Shown here in pieces: positions 8,866 to 17,650 of a DNA stretch of 37,917 nt. Positions within the stretch are counted from its first letter, which is position 1, and the number at the start of each line of letters is the position of its first letter. The notes under the pieces are model-generated. The model saw only the letters and a list, made by a program, of their open reading frames with translations. It was not told the origin of the DNA and did no database searches. A program made the position numbers and the translations under genes. The stretch is from Myxococcota bacterium (GTDB lineage Bacteria > Myxococcota_A > UBA9160 > UBA4427), in the NCBI GenBank assembly GCA_030748735.1, contig JASMLK010000138.1:1-37917 (forward strand). Reading direction: 5' to 3'.

Positions 8866-10188
8866 GTGAACGTGCGCCTCGTACAGGCCAGCTGGGCAGA
8901 CCGCCGCAAGCGATGCGCGTTGGGCATCGCCGTGCTGCTGTTCTCTGCCGCCCCTGGCGCAGCCCTCGCACAGCCCGTCGCCTGCATCGCCGAGGGCACA
9001 CCCGCCGGCCGGATCGCCGAACATCTCGTGGCGGCCGCGCAGGCCGGCCCCCTGGCCGCGAACGTCGGCGACCGCTGGGACCGCACGGCCACCGACGGGA
9101 GCGGGATCTCGCGCGGCGAACCGATCACGCTTACCTGGAGCGTGGTTCCAGACGGTACCGCGATCGATGGCGCCCCCACCGTAGGCGACGGCAGTGACCC
9201 GAGCGATCTTCGCGCATTTCTCGATAATCACTACGGCAACTTCGCCACCTGGAGTTCCATCGTGCAGGCCGCACTCGATGGCTGGAGTGATGGGCCTGGC
9301 GTTACCTTCGTCTACGAACCGAACGACGATGGGCTCAAGTTGAGCAGTGCACAGGGCGTTGACGGTGTGCGCGCGGACATCCGTATCGGCGGCCACAACA
9401 TCGACGGCAATTTCGGCACCGTCGCCTACGCGTTCTTTCCTGGCGGTGGAGGCGACATGGTCATCGACACCGCCGACACGTTCAACACGAACCAGAGCCG
9501 ACTTCACAATGTGGTGGCGCACGAAGCCGGGCATTCGATTGGCCTCGGGCACACGTGTCCAAGCGACTCGACCAAGCTGATGGAACCCGTGATCACGTTG
9601 GCGTTCGCCGGCCCGCAGTTCGACGACCTGCTCGGCGCACACCGCAACTACGGGGACGAACAAGAGGAAAACGACGTCGTCAGCGAGTCGGCCGACCTGG
9701 GACTCGCGATCGACAGCGTGACCAACGTAACGGGGCTCGCGCTCGACGGCACCGGCGACGACGATTGGTACGAGGTCCCCGCCGGCTCGCTCACCGAGGT
9801 GTTGATCCAACTCGACCCGGCAGGGACGCCCTACCCGCTCTCGATCCCAACCGGCGCATCCTGCCCGGGCGGAACGCAACCGACCTACGACCCCCGCGAC
9901 ATCCAGGACCTCGTGGTTTCGGTCTACGACTTCGACGGGACGACGCTGCTGGCGTCGAGCGACGCCGCGGGCATTGGCAGCGGCGAAACCCTCGACGACG
10001 TTCGGCTCTCGACCTTTGGCGGCTACATCGAAGTCACGAACGGTGGAGGCGTCAACGACGCGCAGGCCTACGACATCCAGGTCACGCTCGTCCCGGAGGC
10101 CTCGACCACGGCGTTGCGGGCGACGGCCCTGCTCGTGATCGCCGCGCTCGCTCACGCGGCGCGCCGTCGCTCAGTCGCCCCGCGCTGA
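8866..10188 (+). CDS. Secreted zinc metalloprotease with PEP-CTERM-like sorting tail
   Basis: A matrixin-like metalloprotease of 440 residues. The zinc site HEAGHSIGLGH is at about 219-229, followed by a Met-containing turn KLMEP. An N-terminal signal peptide (KRCALGIAVLLFSAAPGAALAQ) exports it. After the catalytic domain comes a strand-rich region (about 265-405; TNVTGLALDGTGDDDWYEV resembles a bacterial pre-peptidase C-terminal domain). The C terminus carries VPEAST, a hydrophobic helix and a basic RRR cluster, the plan of an exosortase-recognised PEP-CTERM signal. I choose GTG at 8866, with GGAG five bases upstream; an ATG at 8761 in the same frame would add 35 non-signal-like residues. 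It ends 18 bases inside the opposing citrate synthase remnant. Confidence 0.85.
   Translation: MNVRLVQASWADRRKRCALGIAVLLFSAAPGAALAQPVACIAEGTPAGRIAEHLVAAAQAGPLAANVGDRWDRTATDGSGISRGEPITLTWSVVPDGTAIDGAPTVGDGSDPSDLRAFLDNHYGNFATWSSIVQAALDGWSDGPGVTFVYEPNDDGLKLSSAQGVDGVRADIRIGGHNIDGNFGTVAYAFFPGGGGDMVIDTADTFNTNQSRLHNVVAHEAGHSIGLGHTCPSDSTKLMEPVITLAFAGPQFDDLLGAHRNYGDEQEENDVVSESADLGLAIDSVTNVTGLALDGTGDDDWYEVPAGSLTEVLIQLDPAGTPYPLSIPTGASCPGGTQPTYDPRDIQDLVVSVYDFDGTTLLASSDAAGIGSGETLDDVRLSTFGGYIEVTNGGGVNDAQAYDIQVTLVPEASTTALRATALLVIAALAHAARRRSVAPR
10090..10185 (+). other. PEP-CTERM-like sorting signal
   Basis: The last ~32 codons of the metalloprotease encode VPEAST, then a hydrophobic stretch (ALRATALLVIAALAHAA) and RRRS. 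This is the tripartite PEP-CTERM layout, with VPEA in place of the more usual VPEP. It implies an exosortase elsewhere in the genome; none is in the window. Confidence 0.7.
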
Positions 10189-10500
10189 GCCACCGCCTTC
10201 GGGCGCCGGCCCGGTGTAGTGGGCGCGCGGGCGCAAGCGCAGCGCGGGTTCGCGGTACTCCTCGAGGGCGTGCGCCGTCCACCCCGCGCTTCGCGCGATG
10301 GCGAAGAGGGTTTCTCCCGCGCGTTCGTTCATGCCGTACACGTAACTCAGGGCACCGAGGGCGAAGTCGATGTTCGGCCGCACCTCGATGCGGTCGAGCA
10401 GGAGTTCGAGCAAGCACTCGACGACCTCGAGCCGCCGCGGCGCGCCCTCTCCGCGACGCAGCAGATCGAGCAGCACGCCCGCCAGCGCTCTAGTCGTCGA
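10171..10500 (-). pseudogene. Citrate synthase C-terminal remnant
   Basis: About 100 codons on the minus strand encode a recognisable citrate/methylcitrate synthase C terminus: RPNIDFALGALSYVYGM, ETLFAIARSAGWTAHALEEY and LRLRPRAHYTGP, the last helices with the conserved GW-AH-EE segment and the terminal R-P-A-YxGP signature. The catalytic N-terminal two thirds, including the active-site His residues, are absent; the upstream sequence belongs to another gene ending at 10550. The frame is open further upstream, but those codons (as far as 10728) lie inside the neighbouring gene and do not resemble citrate synthase. I see no convincing start codon or RBS. It is best read as a deletion remnant; the alternative is a rearrangement or assembly join. 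Confidence 0.7.
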
Positions 10501-10549
10501 GAATCTTCTTCCCGATCGAGCTTCGCAGACGAGGTCCAGGCGGGGCGTT

Positions 10550-10960
10550 TCACTTCGACTCGAGGTGGTACTTCCTCTTCTTCCCGTCCACCGAATGCAC
10601 GATGGCCTGCGTCGTCTGCACGCCTCGTTCGCCGGGAAGCACGAGGAAGTCGACATCGATCGCGCGGCCGGACTGGTCGACGAAGTCAGCACAGCTGACG
10701 TAGAAGTCGCCCTTCTTGACGATGCCACTGTGCAGCGAATCGAGCTTCAAGCGCAGCAACTTGCCATCGACGGCATCGTAGAGCGACATCACACCGCCGA
10801 TGCTCTGATGCGATATGAACGAATTCATCGATTTCTGGATGTCTTCTCGCAGCGTGCCCTGGATGGAGGGGTCGTTCCCCGCCTGAGCGCTGACCGCAAC
10901 GAAGATCAGCATGAAAGTCAGCAGAGCCCTCTTGACGACGAGTCTTTCGAGGTACCTCAT
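10550..10960 (-). CDS. Exported hypothetical protein
   Basis: A 136-residue protein with a clear signal peptide (MRYLERLVVKRALL, then FMLIFVAVSAQA, cleavage before GND). The mature ~105 residues contain LREDIQKSMNSFISHQS, YDAVDGKLLRLKLDSLHSG, KKGDFYVSCADFVDQSG and IDVDFLVLPGERG, and end VHSVDGKKRKYHLESK; a small alpha/beta periplasmic domain with one Cys. I do not recognise a family. The start at 10960 is preceded by AAAGGA at a normal distance; the open frame upstream to 11089 lacks signal-peptide character. It is the last gene of the minus-strand cytochrome operon, 174 bases after the small cytochrome c gene, and may serve that system. Confidence 0.75.
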   Translation of the reverse strand: MRYLERLVVKRALLTFMLIFVAVSAQAGNDPSIQGTLREDIQKSMNSFISHQSIGGVMSLYDAVDGKLLRLKLDSLHSGIVKKGDFYVSCADFVDQSGRAIDVDFLVLPGERGVQTTQAIVHSVDGKKRKYHLESK

Positions 10961-11134
10961 TGTTCGTGTGTCCTTTCTGGGTTGGGAGTTCCCGATTGGC
11001 GCTCTACTCGGGTCTGCAACGGGCAGCACGGTCCGGAAGAACGCCCCTGCTCTGTGAAACGAGCGCGACGCACGATTGATTGCGTCCAATTTCGGAACTG
11101 CGCGAATAAAGTGGAATGAGGTACGAGTCGGCGC

Positions 11135-11578
11135 CTACTTGGTGGGCTCCGCAGCGGGAGTACTGAGGAGTGTGCCCATGTAGTCGACGATCTTCTGCCT
11201 GGTTTCGTCGTCCATGGGCTTCTTGACGCAGCTGGTCGCGCGCGATCGGAGTTTGCGCGTCCGTTCCCGCAACTCGAGTGTTTCGGGATGCTCACTTCGC
11301 CATGTACCCTGGGGGTCCTTCAGCCACATCGTCAACCATTCGTCGGTGTGGCGCTTCGAAACATCCAGCAGCCCTGGGCCAACCTTCAGCATGTTCGTGG
11401 TGTGGTGGCAGGTCGAGCAGCTGCCGCCCTCTGCGCTTTCGAACAGTTCCTTTCCGGTCTTCTCTGTCTTCTCGGATTTTCCCTGTTTCGCATCGGCTTC
11501 GGCATCGGCCAAGGCCGCGACCGGCGCGGTGAGCGCGAGAGTGAGTATGAGTGACATCGTCGTGAGCGTCTTCGACAT
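11135..11578 (-). CDS. Small mono-haem cytochrome c
   Basis: A periplasmic c-type cytochrome of 147 residues. A signal peptide ends at about residue 24 (LALTAPVAALA), a charged linker rich in K/E follows (DAKQGKSEKTEKTGKE), then the haem site CSTCH at 54-58. A later Met in CVKKPMDDETRQKIVDYM is the likely sixth ligand, since it sits in the usual position before the C-terminal helix. GAAGGA lies about 6 bases before the ATG. It belongs to the operon headed by the cupredoxin at 18426 and probably shuttles electrons for the bd-like module. The open frame upstream of 11578 is a shadow of the lipoprotein gene. Confidence 0.88.
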   Translation of the reverse strand: MSKTLTTMSLILTLALTAPVAALADAEADAKQGKSEKTEKTGKELFESAEGGSCSTCHHTTNMLKVGPGLLDVSKRHTDEWLTMWLKDPQGTWRSEHPETLELRERTRKLRSRATSCVKKPMDDETRQKIVDYMGTLLSTPAAEPTK

Positions 11579-11700
11579 TTTCGATCCTTCGATGGTGATT
11601 GGTTGCGTCTGAATCTTGGGGCGCAGATGAATACAGCGCGTGGCGAACGGCCACAAGCGAGGCAGGCTTCGCGCGCGAGACAGGGGGGGCGTCGCGGTGC

Positions 11701-12270
11701 TCAGTGCGAGTGTCGGTGCATCCCCGGGTCCGGGTTCGCGGGGTGGACGAGGCGCCCCCGGTCGAAGACCCGCACGCTGTCGAGCTCTCCGGACTCTTCC
11801 CAGTAGATCTCGCTGCCGTGTCGCTTGCGCTGCCAATACTGATACGCAGCGCGAGGCCGACCGTTGGGATACCAGAAGAGGTGGGCGACGATCTCGAATT
11901 CTCGCAGGTAGTGGTTTTCGGACTTTTTTTCGCCATTTGGATGCCACGCGCGCCAGACGCCGACTTCCTGGCCGTCGTCATACTGTCCCTGATAGACGAG
12001 TCGCAGCCCCGAATATTCGATCTCTTCGCTCGTGTGCCAGTCGGCCGTGGGTCCGTGCAGGGTGCCATCGGATCTCTCGCAGCTCTCGTTGATACCGACG
12101 ATCTCCGGCGTCGCCTGCTCGTTTCTGAACACGCGCTCGACCCGCGTGGTCCCGTCCGGACAGTTCACCGGCTTCGGCACGATCGGGCGCCGGGGCACTC
12201 CTGAGCACGAAGCTACGCCCAGCAGCACCGTCATGGCTACGCAAAGAGTTGCGCACCGAAACAAGCGCAC
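11701..12270 (-). CDS. MORN/YwqK-type lipoprotein
   Basis: A 189-residue lipoprotein starting at GTG (RBS GGAGG seven bases upstream). The N terminus has a hydrophobic signal ending in the lipobox GVASC at about 18-22. The body carries MORN-like repeats of the YwqK type, seen as VYQGQYDDGQEVGVWRAWHPNGEKKSE and LFWYPNGRPRAAYQYWQRKRHGSEIYWEESG. Such repeats give an extended beta sheet and are usually structural or protein-binding. It lies 32 bases after the di-haem cytochrome gene, so it is in the same operon, and may help assemble or anchor the complex; that role is inference. Confidence 0.8.
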   Translation of the reverse strand: MRLFRCATLCVAMTVLLGVASCSGVPRRPIVPKPVNCPDGTTRVERVFRNEQATPEIVGINESCERSDGTLHGPTADWHTSEEIEYSGLRLVYQGQYDDGQEVGVWRAWHPNGEKKSENHYLREFEIVAHLFWYPNGRPRAAYQYWQRKRHGSEIYWEESGELDSVRVFDRGRLVHPANPDPGMHRHSH

Positions 12271-12302
12271 GCCCTGACCTCCGTGACCTTCGACGAGCGC
12301 TG

Positions 12303-13187
12303 TCAGCCTTCGGCCTTGAGCGAGGAAAGGAAGGCCACCAGGTCGATGAACTCGCGCAGGGTCATCGTGTCGTGGAACTCGGGCATCTTCGAGTTTCCAT
12401 CGTCCCCCTTGAAGCCGTCGCCTGCCACGATGATGGCATTGGGATCCATGACCGACTCGGCGAGATATTCGAGCGTCTGGATGTCACCGATCCCGGTGAG
12501 ATCCGGCCCCACGCCACCCTCTGCGTCCCCTGCGGCCTCGAATTCCATACCATCGATCTTGTGGCAGCTGTGGCACTTCATTTCTTCGAAGACATAGAAG
12601 CCTTCTTCGGCATCTCCCTCCGGCACGGGCATGCCGGGCACGAATTCCTCGGTTGCAACCTTGGCCGAAGCGAAGTCGCGCTGCGCATCGAGGACGGCCG
12701 CCATCACGTCTTCGGGTACCGCGTCGTTGGCTCCAGCTTCAGTCAGCAGGTAGGCAATCACCGAGGTGATCTCGTCGTCGGTAAGCGCGATCGGCGGCTT
12801 GTTGATGGGTTTCATGAGCCCCTTGGAGAAGCCCTCGACCACGTAGGCGTTGGGATCGTAGATGGATTCCACGATGTATCGCTCGCGGCTATAGCCCTCG
12901 CTCTGTTTGCGTACAGCCGCGCGAACCCAGATCGGATCCGAGAACTGGTCGTTGGTACCCAGGTTGGGACAGCGCTGAGCACTGCCCTCGCCTCCGATGC
13001 TGTGACACGTGTAACACTTGCCCTTGCCCCAGAAGATCTCGCGACCCGCCTCGGCCGAGATGTCACCGCTCAGCTGCGAGCCACCGCTCTTCTGGCCCTG
13101 CAAGTCGGTCACCCAGATGCCGAAGAAGGCGAAGACGAGCAAGACGGCAAGGCCAAATGCCGGAATGCCAATGACGTGCGGGTTCAT
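12303..13187 (-). CDS. Membrane-anchored di-haem cytochrome c
   Basis: A 294-residue protein with one N-terminal transmembrane helix (about 5-27) and two c-type haem domains in the periplasm: CYTCH at 58-62 and CHSCH at 205-209. Segments such as RYIVESIYDPNAYVVEGFSKGLM and YLAESVMDPNAIIVAGDG are repeated once per domain, showing an internal duplication; each holds a Met suitable as axial ligand. The start ATG overlaps the stop of the upstream di-haem/EBDH gene as ATGA. Its paralogue in the second operon is the protein at 20538-21344, which has the same anchor, the same IFxGKGxC opening and the same two-domain plan. Confidence 0.92.
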   Translation of the reverse strand: MNPHVIGIPAFGLAVLLVFAFFGIWVTDLQGQKSGGSQLSGDISAEAGREIFWGKGKCYTCHSIGGEGSAQRCPNLGTNDQFSDPIWVRAAVRKQSEGYSRERYIVESIYDPNAYVVEGFSKGLMKPINKPPIALTDDEITSVIAYLLTEAGANDAVPEDVMAAVLDAQRDFASAKVATEEFVPGMPVPEGDAEEGFYVFEEMKCHSCHKIDGMEFEAAGDAEGGVGPDLTGIGDIQTLEYLAESVMDPNAIIVAGDGFKGDDGNSKMPEFHDTMTLREFIDLVAFLSSLKAEG

Positions 13188-14836
13188 GACAGCTCTCCCG
13201 TCGAGTCGCCCGTACGCGCCCGACGAATCAGCAACAACTCGATGCCCGCGATCAATGCGGCCACCACCGCACTGGCGGCGTACACGTTCCCTTCAACGGG
13301 TCGTTCGAGTTCGATGTAGTACCAGGACGAAATCGAACGCTGGAGCCCCCACTCGCCTGACGACGCGTCCCAGGCGTTGACCGCAATGGGGATCATGCGG
13401 CCCGTTTCGAACTGGACGTCTCCTTTGGTGTTGTCCGTATTCAACGGGCGCACGAACAGCGCAGTCCACTGGCCGTTTTCGAAGCTCGATTGAACGATCA
13501 GCTGCTGGCTTTCGTCGGCTTGTGGTTCGGGATCGCGATCGATGCCTTTGGCGTTCTGTTCCACCCCGCTGTCGGTAGAACCGGACCACACCCATTGATT
13601 CGCGGACAGTCGCGGGCTGCCCATGAAGAAGTGGGGCTTCTCCGGGCTGTCGGGAAGCTTCGTCGGGAACTGCAAGAGGAACCGGTCCGACAGGTTCTCC
13701 GCGCCGCGAGCGTGGGCGCGTTCAACGCTGAAGTAGGTTTCCACCTCGCCCGGTGCGGCGTCGGGGTCGCGCAGGCCCGGATCAGTCGGTTGGTCCGTAC
13801 CGCGATCTTCCACGCGATCATTCCACGTCGCGCGAATGGCGATGTTTTCGTCGTCGAAGTAGGCACGCAACGTCGTGCGCTGTACTGACGGATTCTGCCA
13901 ACGAGGCGTGACCAGGACCTGGCCGACCAACGGTACGTGCAGCACCGGAGCAAGCGCCCAGCGTTCGTCGTCGATCGTCGTGGGCACGCCGCCTTCAGCG
14001 CGCAAGACCTTCAACACGACGTTGCCGCTCAGGTCTTCTTGATCGATCAAAGAGACGACGTAGTGGGCCAGATGCCATGTCTCTTCTTCGGACAAGGTGT
14101 CCGCGACACTGGGCATCGGCGTTCCCATCAACCCTCCGCGCAGGGTGAAGTAGATGTCCTCGGCCGTGGTTCCGCGCCTGTAGCGCCATCCTTCGGAAAG
14201 GATTCGCGGCTTGATCGGGAAGCCCCAATCGTCCTGCAGCCCTTTTTCGTTGTCGGCGCCATCGCCGCGGCCGTCGAGCCCGTGGCACTTCACGCAAGCG
14301 CCCTTGCCCGTGTCGTGAAAGATCTCGTCACCCTTGGCGATGCTGGCCCCATTGTTCACCGGCCGGGTTCCCATCGAAACTGCGCACTCGGGCGTCGTGG
14401 GATCGAAGTCCTCATTGCCGAAGGCTTCGGTGATGTCGAAGGTCTTGATGTAGTGCAGCACCTGCCAGCGCTCTTCTTCGCTGAGCGCGCCATCCCCCTT
14501 GCCCCAGGTCGGCATGGCGGTCCCGTGCACCCCCTCGGTGATCGTTCGAAACAGATCCTCGTCCGTTGGCAGGCAGCCCGTCTTCGTACTGCGGAACTTG
14601 AAGGTCGCGATCGTGAAATCGCGTGGCCTCGGGTCGAGGTAGTCGGCAACCGGCCCATCGCCCGCGCCTTCTTCGCCATGGCAGAAGGTGCAGCGGCGCT
14701 CGTAAACGCCCTTGCCGGCTTCGAGCACTTCCGGGGAAGATTCGATCTTTGCGGCTGCGGGTACCGCCCAGCAGATGCTCGAAACGAGCAATCCGCCCGC
14801 CAGGGCCCGGAGTCTCGTCGGCTTCAGCATGCTCAT
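13184..14836 (-). CDS. Di-haem cytochrome c fused to an ethylbenzene-dehydrogenase-type haem b domain
   Basis: 550 residues: signal peptide (to about 29), cytochrome c domain 1 with CTFCH at 49-53, domain 2 with CVKCH at 181-185, a ~230-residue beta-rich domain (about 285-515), and a C-terminal transmembrane helix ending in basic residues (VVAALIAGIELLLIRRAR). The third domain has the signatures of the EB_dh/DMSO-reductase-gamma haem b family (LRAYFDDENIAIRATWNDRVEDRG, FSVERA, ISSWYYIELERPV), known from gamma subunits of periplasmic molybdoenzymes. It is likely an electron conduit between a soluble donor and the bd-like membrane subunit. The start ATG at 14836 overlaps the preceding stop as ATGA. 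Paralogue: 22121-23635. Confidence 0.9.
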   Translation of the reverse strand: MSMLKPTRLRALAGGLLVSSICWAVPAAAKIESSPEVLEAGKGVYERRCTFCHGEEGAGDGPVADYLDPRPRDFTIATFKFRSTKTGCLPTDEDLFRTITEGVHGTAMPTWGKGDGALSEEERWQVLHYIKTFDITEAFGNEDFDPTTPECAVSMGTRPVNNGASIAKGDEIFHDTGKGACVKCHGLDGRGDGADNEKGLQDDWGFPIKPRILSEGWRYRRGTTAEDIYFTLRGGLMGTPMPSVADTLSEEETWHLAHYVVSLIDQEDLSGNVVLKVLRAEGGVPTTIDDERWALAPVLHVPLVGQVLVTPRWQNPSVQRTTLRAYFDDENIAIRATWNDRVEDRGTDQPTDPGLRDPDAAPGEVETYFSVERAHARGAENLSDRFLLQFPTKLPDSPEKPHFFMGSPRLSANQWVWSGSTDSGVEQNAKGIDRDPEPQADESQQLIVQSSFENGQWTALFVRPLNTDNTKGDVQFETGRMIPIAVNAWDASSGEWGLQRSISSWYYIELERPVEGNVYAASAVVAALIAGIELLLIRRARTGDSTGELS

Positions 14837-15690
14837 TCCATCGTCTCCGGCAGCCGGGGTTCGACGGCACCAATGTCGTATTCCGCAAGGATGATCTTCC
14901 AGATCTGCTCGTCGCTCAGATCGGCGCCCCAACGCGGCATCGCCGAATCCCACGGAGCCGCGACCCCTGGCAGACCGATGCCGCCTGTACGAACACGCCA
15001 CAACAGATAGGGTTCGACGAGGGTTGCGATCGTGCCGGGGTCGGTGAAGTTGGCGGGCTTCAAGCGAAAGCCCCGCGCCATGGGACCGACACCGTCTGCC
15101 TTGGTGCCGTGACACGGGCGACAATTGATCATGTAGAGGACGCGCCCTTCTTCCATGTTCGCCGCGATCAGCGCGGCCTTGGCTTCGGGCGTCGCGCCCT
15201 CGAGACCGTTGGCCGCCGCAAAGGCATGAACCGCCTCTTCGCCCGGATGACGCGCTTCGCTCTCGAGCTTCTCGAACTCTCCGGGAATGGTCGGGTGCTG
15301 GAGTCGAGACTCGGTCGGGGGCTCACTCGAAGGCGCCAGCGCAGCGTAGGTGTTGTACGCCCCGATCAGGGGAACTGCGACCAGCACAACCATACGCACC
15401 TGGCGTCGCCTACTCGAGCCACCCGGGATGAGGAAGCGCTCGATCGGAGTGGCAAAGTCGCTAAGCCGCACGTCACTCGTGGTGACGAAGATCGCGACAC
15501 CGACGAATGTAAGCCCGAAGTAGATCAAGAAGGCGAAGCCCGGGATCGGCAGTGGGTCCGGGGCGCTCACGATCCACGCTGCAAGTGTGGGGAAGATGAA
15601 GCGCAGGAAGACGTACATCGCGATCAGCGTGACTGACGTCGTCAGAAGCAGCTTTCCACCGTCATCGTCGGGTCGTTCAGGCACCCTCAC
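14833..15690 (-). CDS. Membrane-bound mono-haem cytochrome c
   Basis: 285 residues with three hydrophobic segments (about 14-36, 50-70 and 98-117), then a periplasmic cytochrome c domain with CRPCH at 190-194. LVEPYLLWRVRTGGIGLPG and WDSAMPRWG follow; the Met in SAMPRW is the probable distal ligand. I take GTG at 15690 as the start, overlapping the upstream bd-like stop by 14 bases; a second GTG at 15684 is equally possible because the GGGGGTGAG stretch could serve as RBS for it. The paralogue at 21347-22120 shares the three helices, the haem position and the WDSAMPxW motif. Confidence 0.88.
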   Translation of the reverse strand: MRVPERPDDDGGKLLLTTSVTLIAMYVFLRFIFPTLAAWIVSAPDPLPIPGFAFLIYFGLTFVGVAIFVTTSDVRLSDFATPIERFLIPGGSSRRRQVRMVVLVAVPLIGAYNTYAALAPSSEPPTESRLQHPTIPGEFEKLESEARHPGEEAVHAFAAANGLEGATPEAKAALIAANMEEGRVLYMINCRPCHGTKADGVGPMARGFRLKPANFTDPGTIATLVEPYLLWRVRTGGIGLPGVAAPWDSAMPRWGADLSDEQIWKIILAEYDIGAVEPRLPETME

Positions 15691-17650
15691 CCCCTTGCGC
15701 GCTTTGTTCCTTCTTGTCCGACAGCCCAGCGATCCAGAACAGGACCCCGATCCAGCTCACGAACACCAGGGTGATGAAGCCCACCGTGATGGTCATGGTC
15801 GCGTTGGTGGGCGTCCACGACTGCGCAGAGGTGTCTCTCAACACGCCGTAGATGTGCCAGTCCTCTCGCAAACCCGAGCGGATGAAGCCCATCAGGCCCA
15901 TCAACATCACGATCGCCAGGCACTGCAGAATCAGCGCGTACTGCGAACGCGCTGGCGCGTCTCCCCAGCGAATGTCTCCCAGGGTTTCCGCGTTGCGGAA
16001 CTCGAAGATGTCGATCACGAGCGCGACCAGGATTCCGCAGATCATCAACAGCACCTGCACGACGGCGATGTTGCGCAGGAACGGGTTGGCCTTCTCGAGG
16101 ATCTCGAAGCCGTACACACCGAGCACGCCGGTGACCAGGATGCCGGTGAGGCCGAGCAAGACCATCTGCGCCAGTCGCCCGCGGTCGTACAACGCAGCGA
16201 CGCACGCCAACACCGCGACCATCACTTCGATGAAGAGCAAGTAGGCGGGAACCCGGAAGAGTGAAGCCTTCTCCGCAGGAAGGTCGAGCTCTGCCGGATC
16301 GAGTCCCAATAGATAGAAGCCATAGTAGAGGGGATAGGCGAGCACCATGGCCGACACGATCGGAATCAAGAGCTTCGGCGACTGCCCCTGTTGTGAGACG
16401 GGGACCGTCTCCCCCTGGTTCGCCCGCCTGTAAATCAGAAAGTTCGCGAAGGTGACGAGGATGATGAGATTCACCACCGCGTTCTTTGCTGGCATCAAGC
16501 CCAGGTACTTGAGCACCGGGTGATACTGGCCGCCAATGCGAATCTGCTCGGCCGCACTCAGTGGCAGGTTGTGGGGTGTCATCCAGACCGCGAACGCGGC
16601 GAGCAGGAGGAACAACATCCACTTGATGCTTCCGGCGTAGCGATTGGACCCTTGAATGCGGTCCATGCTCGTCCAGAAGTAGTAGTTCGCCGCCAGAAAG
16701 ATCATCGCAATGAGCAGCGCCTGCAGGATGAACGTCCAACTGAAGGCGCCGCCCATCATGTTGTTCCCCATGACGGGACTCACGCTGTAGACCTCTCGTC
16801 CGAGGTAGTAACCGGCGAACGGCAGGGGAATCAGCGCAAGAATGCCGACGAAGTTCCCGACGTAGCCCATCCAGTCGTAGTGGGCCCGCTCCTCGTCGTT
16901 CTTCGCCGTCACCAGGAATCGCACCGCGGAATACGCCGCGACGACGAAGCCACCGAAGACGATGTTGGCCAGCAAGCGGTGGACGTTCAGGGGCAGCCAG
17001 AGGGGATTGATCAGCGCACCCCATGTGTCCCCGTTGAACGCGAGCGTGTCGGGGTCGAGCCCCACCGGGCTCATCATGTAGGACGCCCACGAATTGGCGA
17101 CGAGCACGATCGCAAGGCCGAAGAAGTTCAGCGCGCCACCCACGGCGACGTGCACCCACTTGCGGTCCGCGAGCCTGTCCCACGAGTAGTAGTAGATATA
17201 GAGAGAGAAGGTCTCGCCGAAGAACAGCAAGGCATAGACGTACATCGAACCGTGGAAGACCCCGGTCAGATGACCCATGAACTGCGGGTAGAGCCCGAAG
17301 AGCAGAAAGCCCAGCAGTCCGCCGAGCGCCGCCGTCGTGGCAAAGGCGGCAGAGAGCAGCTTGGTGAACTCGTGCGCCATGTCGTCGTAGCGCTTGTCGC
17401 CGGTCTGGATACCGATGATCTCGACGATGATCGCGAAGATGGGCACACCGAGAACGAAGGCGCCGAACATCAGGTGCAGCTCGGCCACCACCCACATGAT
17501 CATGCGCGAGTCGAGATCACCGATCGAGCGGTACTGGGCTTCGCCGACGACGTCCTGCGCTAGAACGGGAGCCGCAACGAAACAAGCCAGCAGCCCGAAC
17601 AGCGCAACGACACCGCCCCGTGAAAAGACGGACCGGGAACCGTCTCCCAT
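15677..17650 (-). CDS. Cytochrome bd oxidase-like membrane subunit (long form)
   Basis: 657 residues: signal-like N terminus, then about 14 or more hydrophobic helices. The first half aligns by eye with CydA. AELHLMFGAFVLG carries a His equivalent to the N-terminal haem ligand, FFGETFSLYIYYYSWDRL matches the CydA FLEST...GWDRL block, VLVANSW matches ILVANGW, and LNVHRLLAN carries the equivalent of the haem b558 His. EVMVAV is a candidate for the b558 Met. The CydA Glu in MEFQFG and the Glu of AEYGRQPW have no acidic counterpart (GFLLFG and RSGLREDW), and there is no Q-loop. Such bd-like proteins are known from Nitrospira-type respiratory clusters; the electron acceptor is not established. No CydB partner is present. 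The ATG shares one base with the cupredoxin stop TAA. Confidence 0.85.
   Translation of the reverse strand: MGDGSRSVFSRGGVVALFGLLACFVAAPVLAQDVVGEAQYRSIGDLDSRMIMWVVAELHLMFGAFVLGVPIFAIIVEIIGIQTGDKRYDDMAHEFTKLLSAAFATTAALGGLLGFLLFGLYPQFMGHLTGVFHGSMYVYALLFFGETFSLYIYYYSWDRLADRKWVHVAVGGALNFFGLAIVLVANSWASYMMSPVGLDPDTLAFNGDTWGALINPLWLPLNVHRLLANIVFGGFVVAAYSAVRFLVTAKNDEERAHYDWMGYVGNFVGILALIPLPFAGYYLGREVYSVSPVMGNNMMGGAFSWTFILQALLIAMIFLAANYYFWTSMDRIQGSNRYAGSIKWMLFLLLAAFAVWMTPHNLPLSAAEQIRIGGQYHPVLKYLGLMPAKNAVVNLIILVTFANFLIYRRANQGETVPVSQQGQSPKLLIPIVSAMVLAYPLYYGFYLLGLDPAELDLPAEKASLFRVPAYLLFIEVMVAVLACVAALYDRGRLAQMVLLGLTGILVTGVLGVYGFEILEKANPFLRNIAVVQVLLMICGILVALVIDIFEFRNAETLGDIRWGDAPARSQYALILQCLAIVMLMGLMGFIRSGLREDWHIYGVLRDTSAQSWTPTNATMTITVGFITLVFVSWIGVLFWIAGLSDKKEQSAQGGEGA

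Noticed and set aside
10171..10728. The whole 185-codon minus-strand frame as an intact gene
   Set aside because: Only the 3' ~100 codons resemble a protein family; the rest overlaps the exported protein gene in another frame and looks non-coding.
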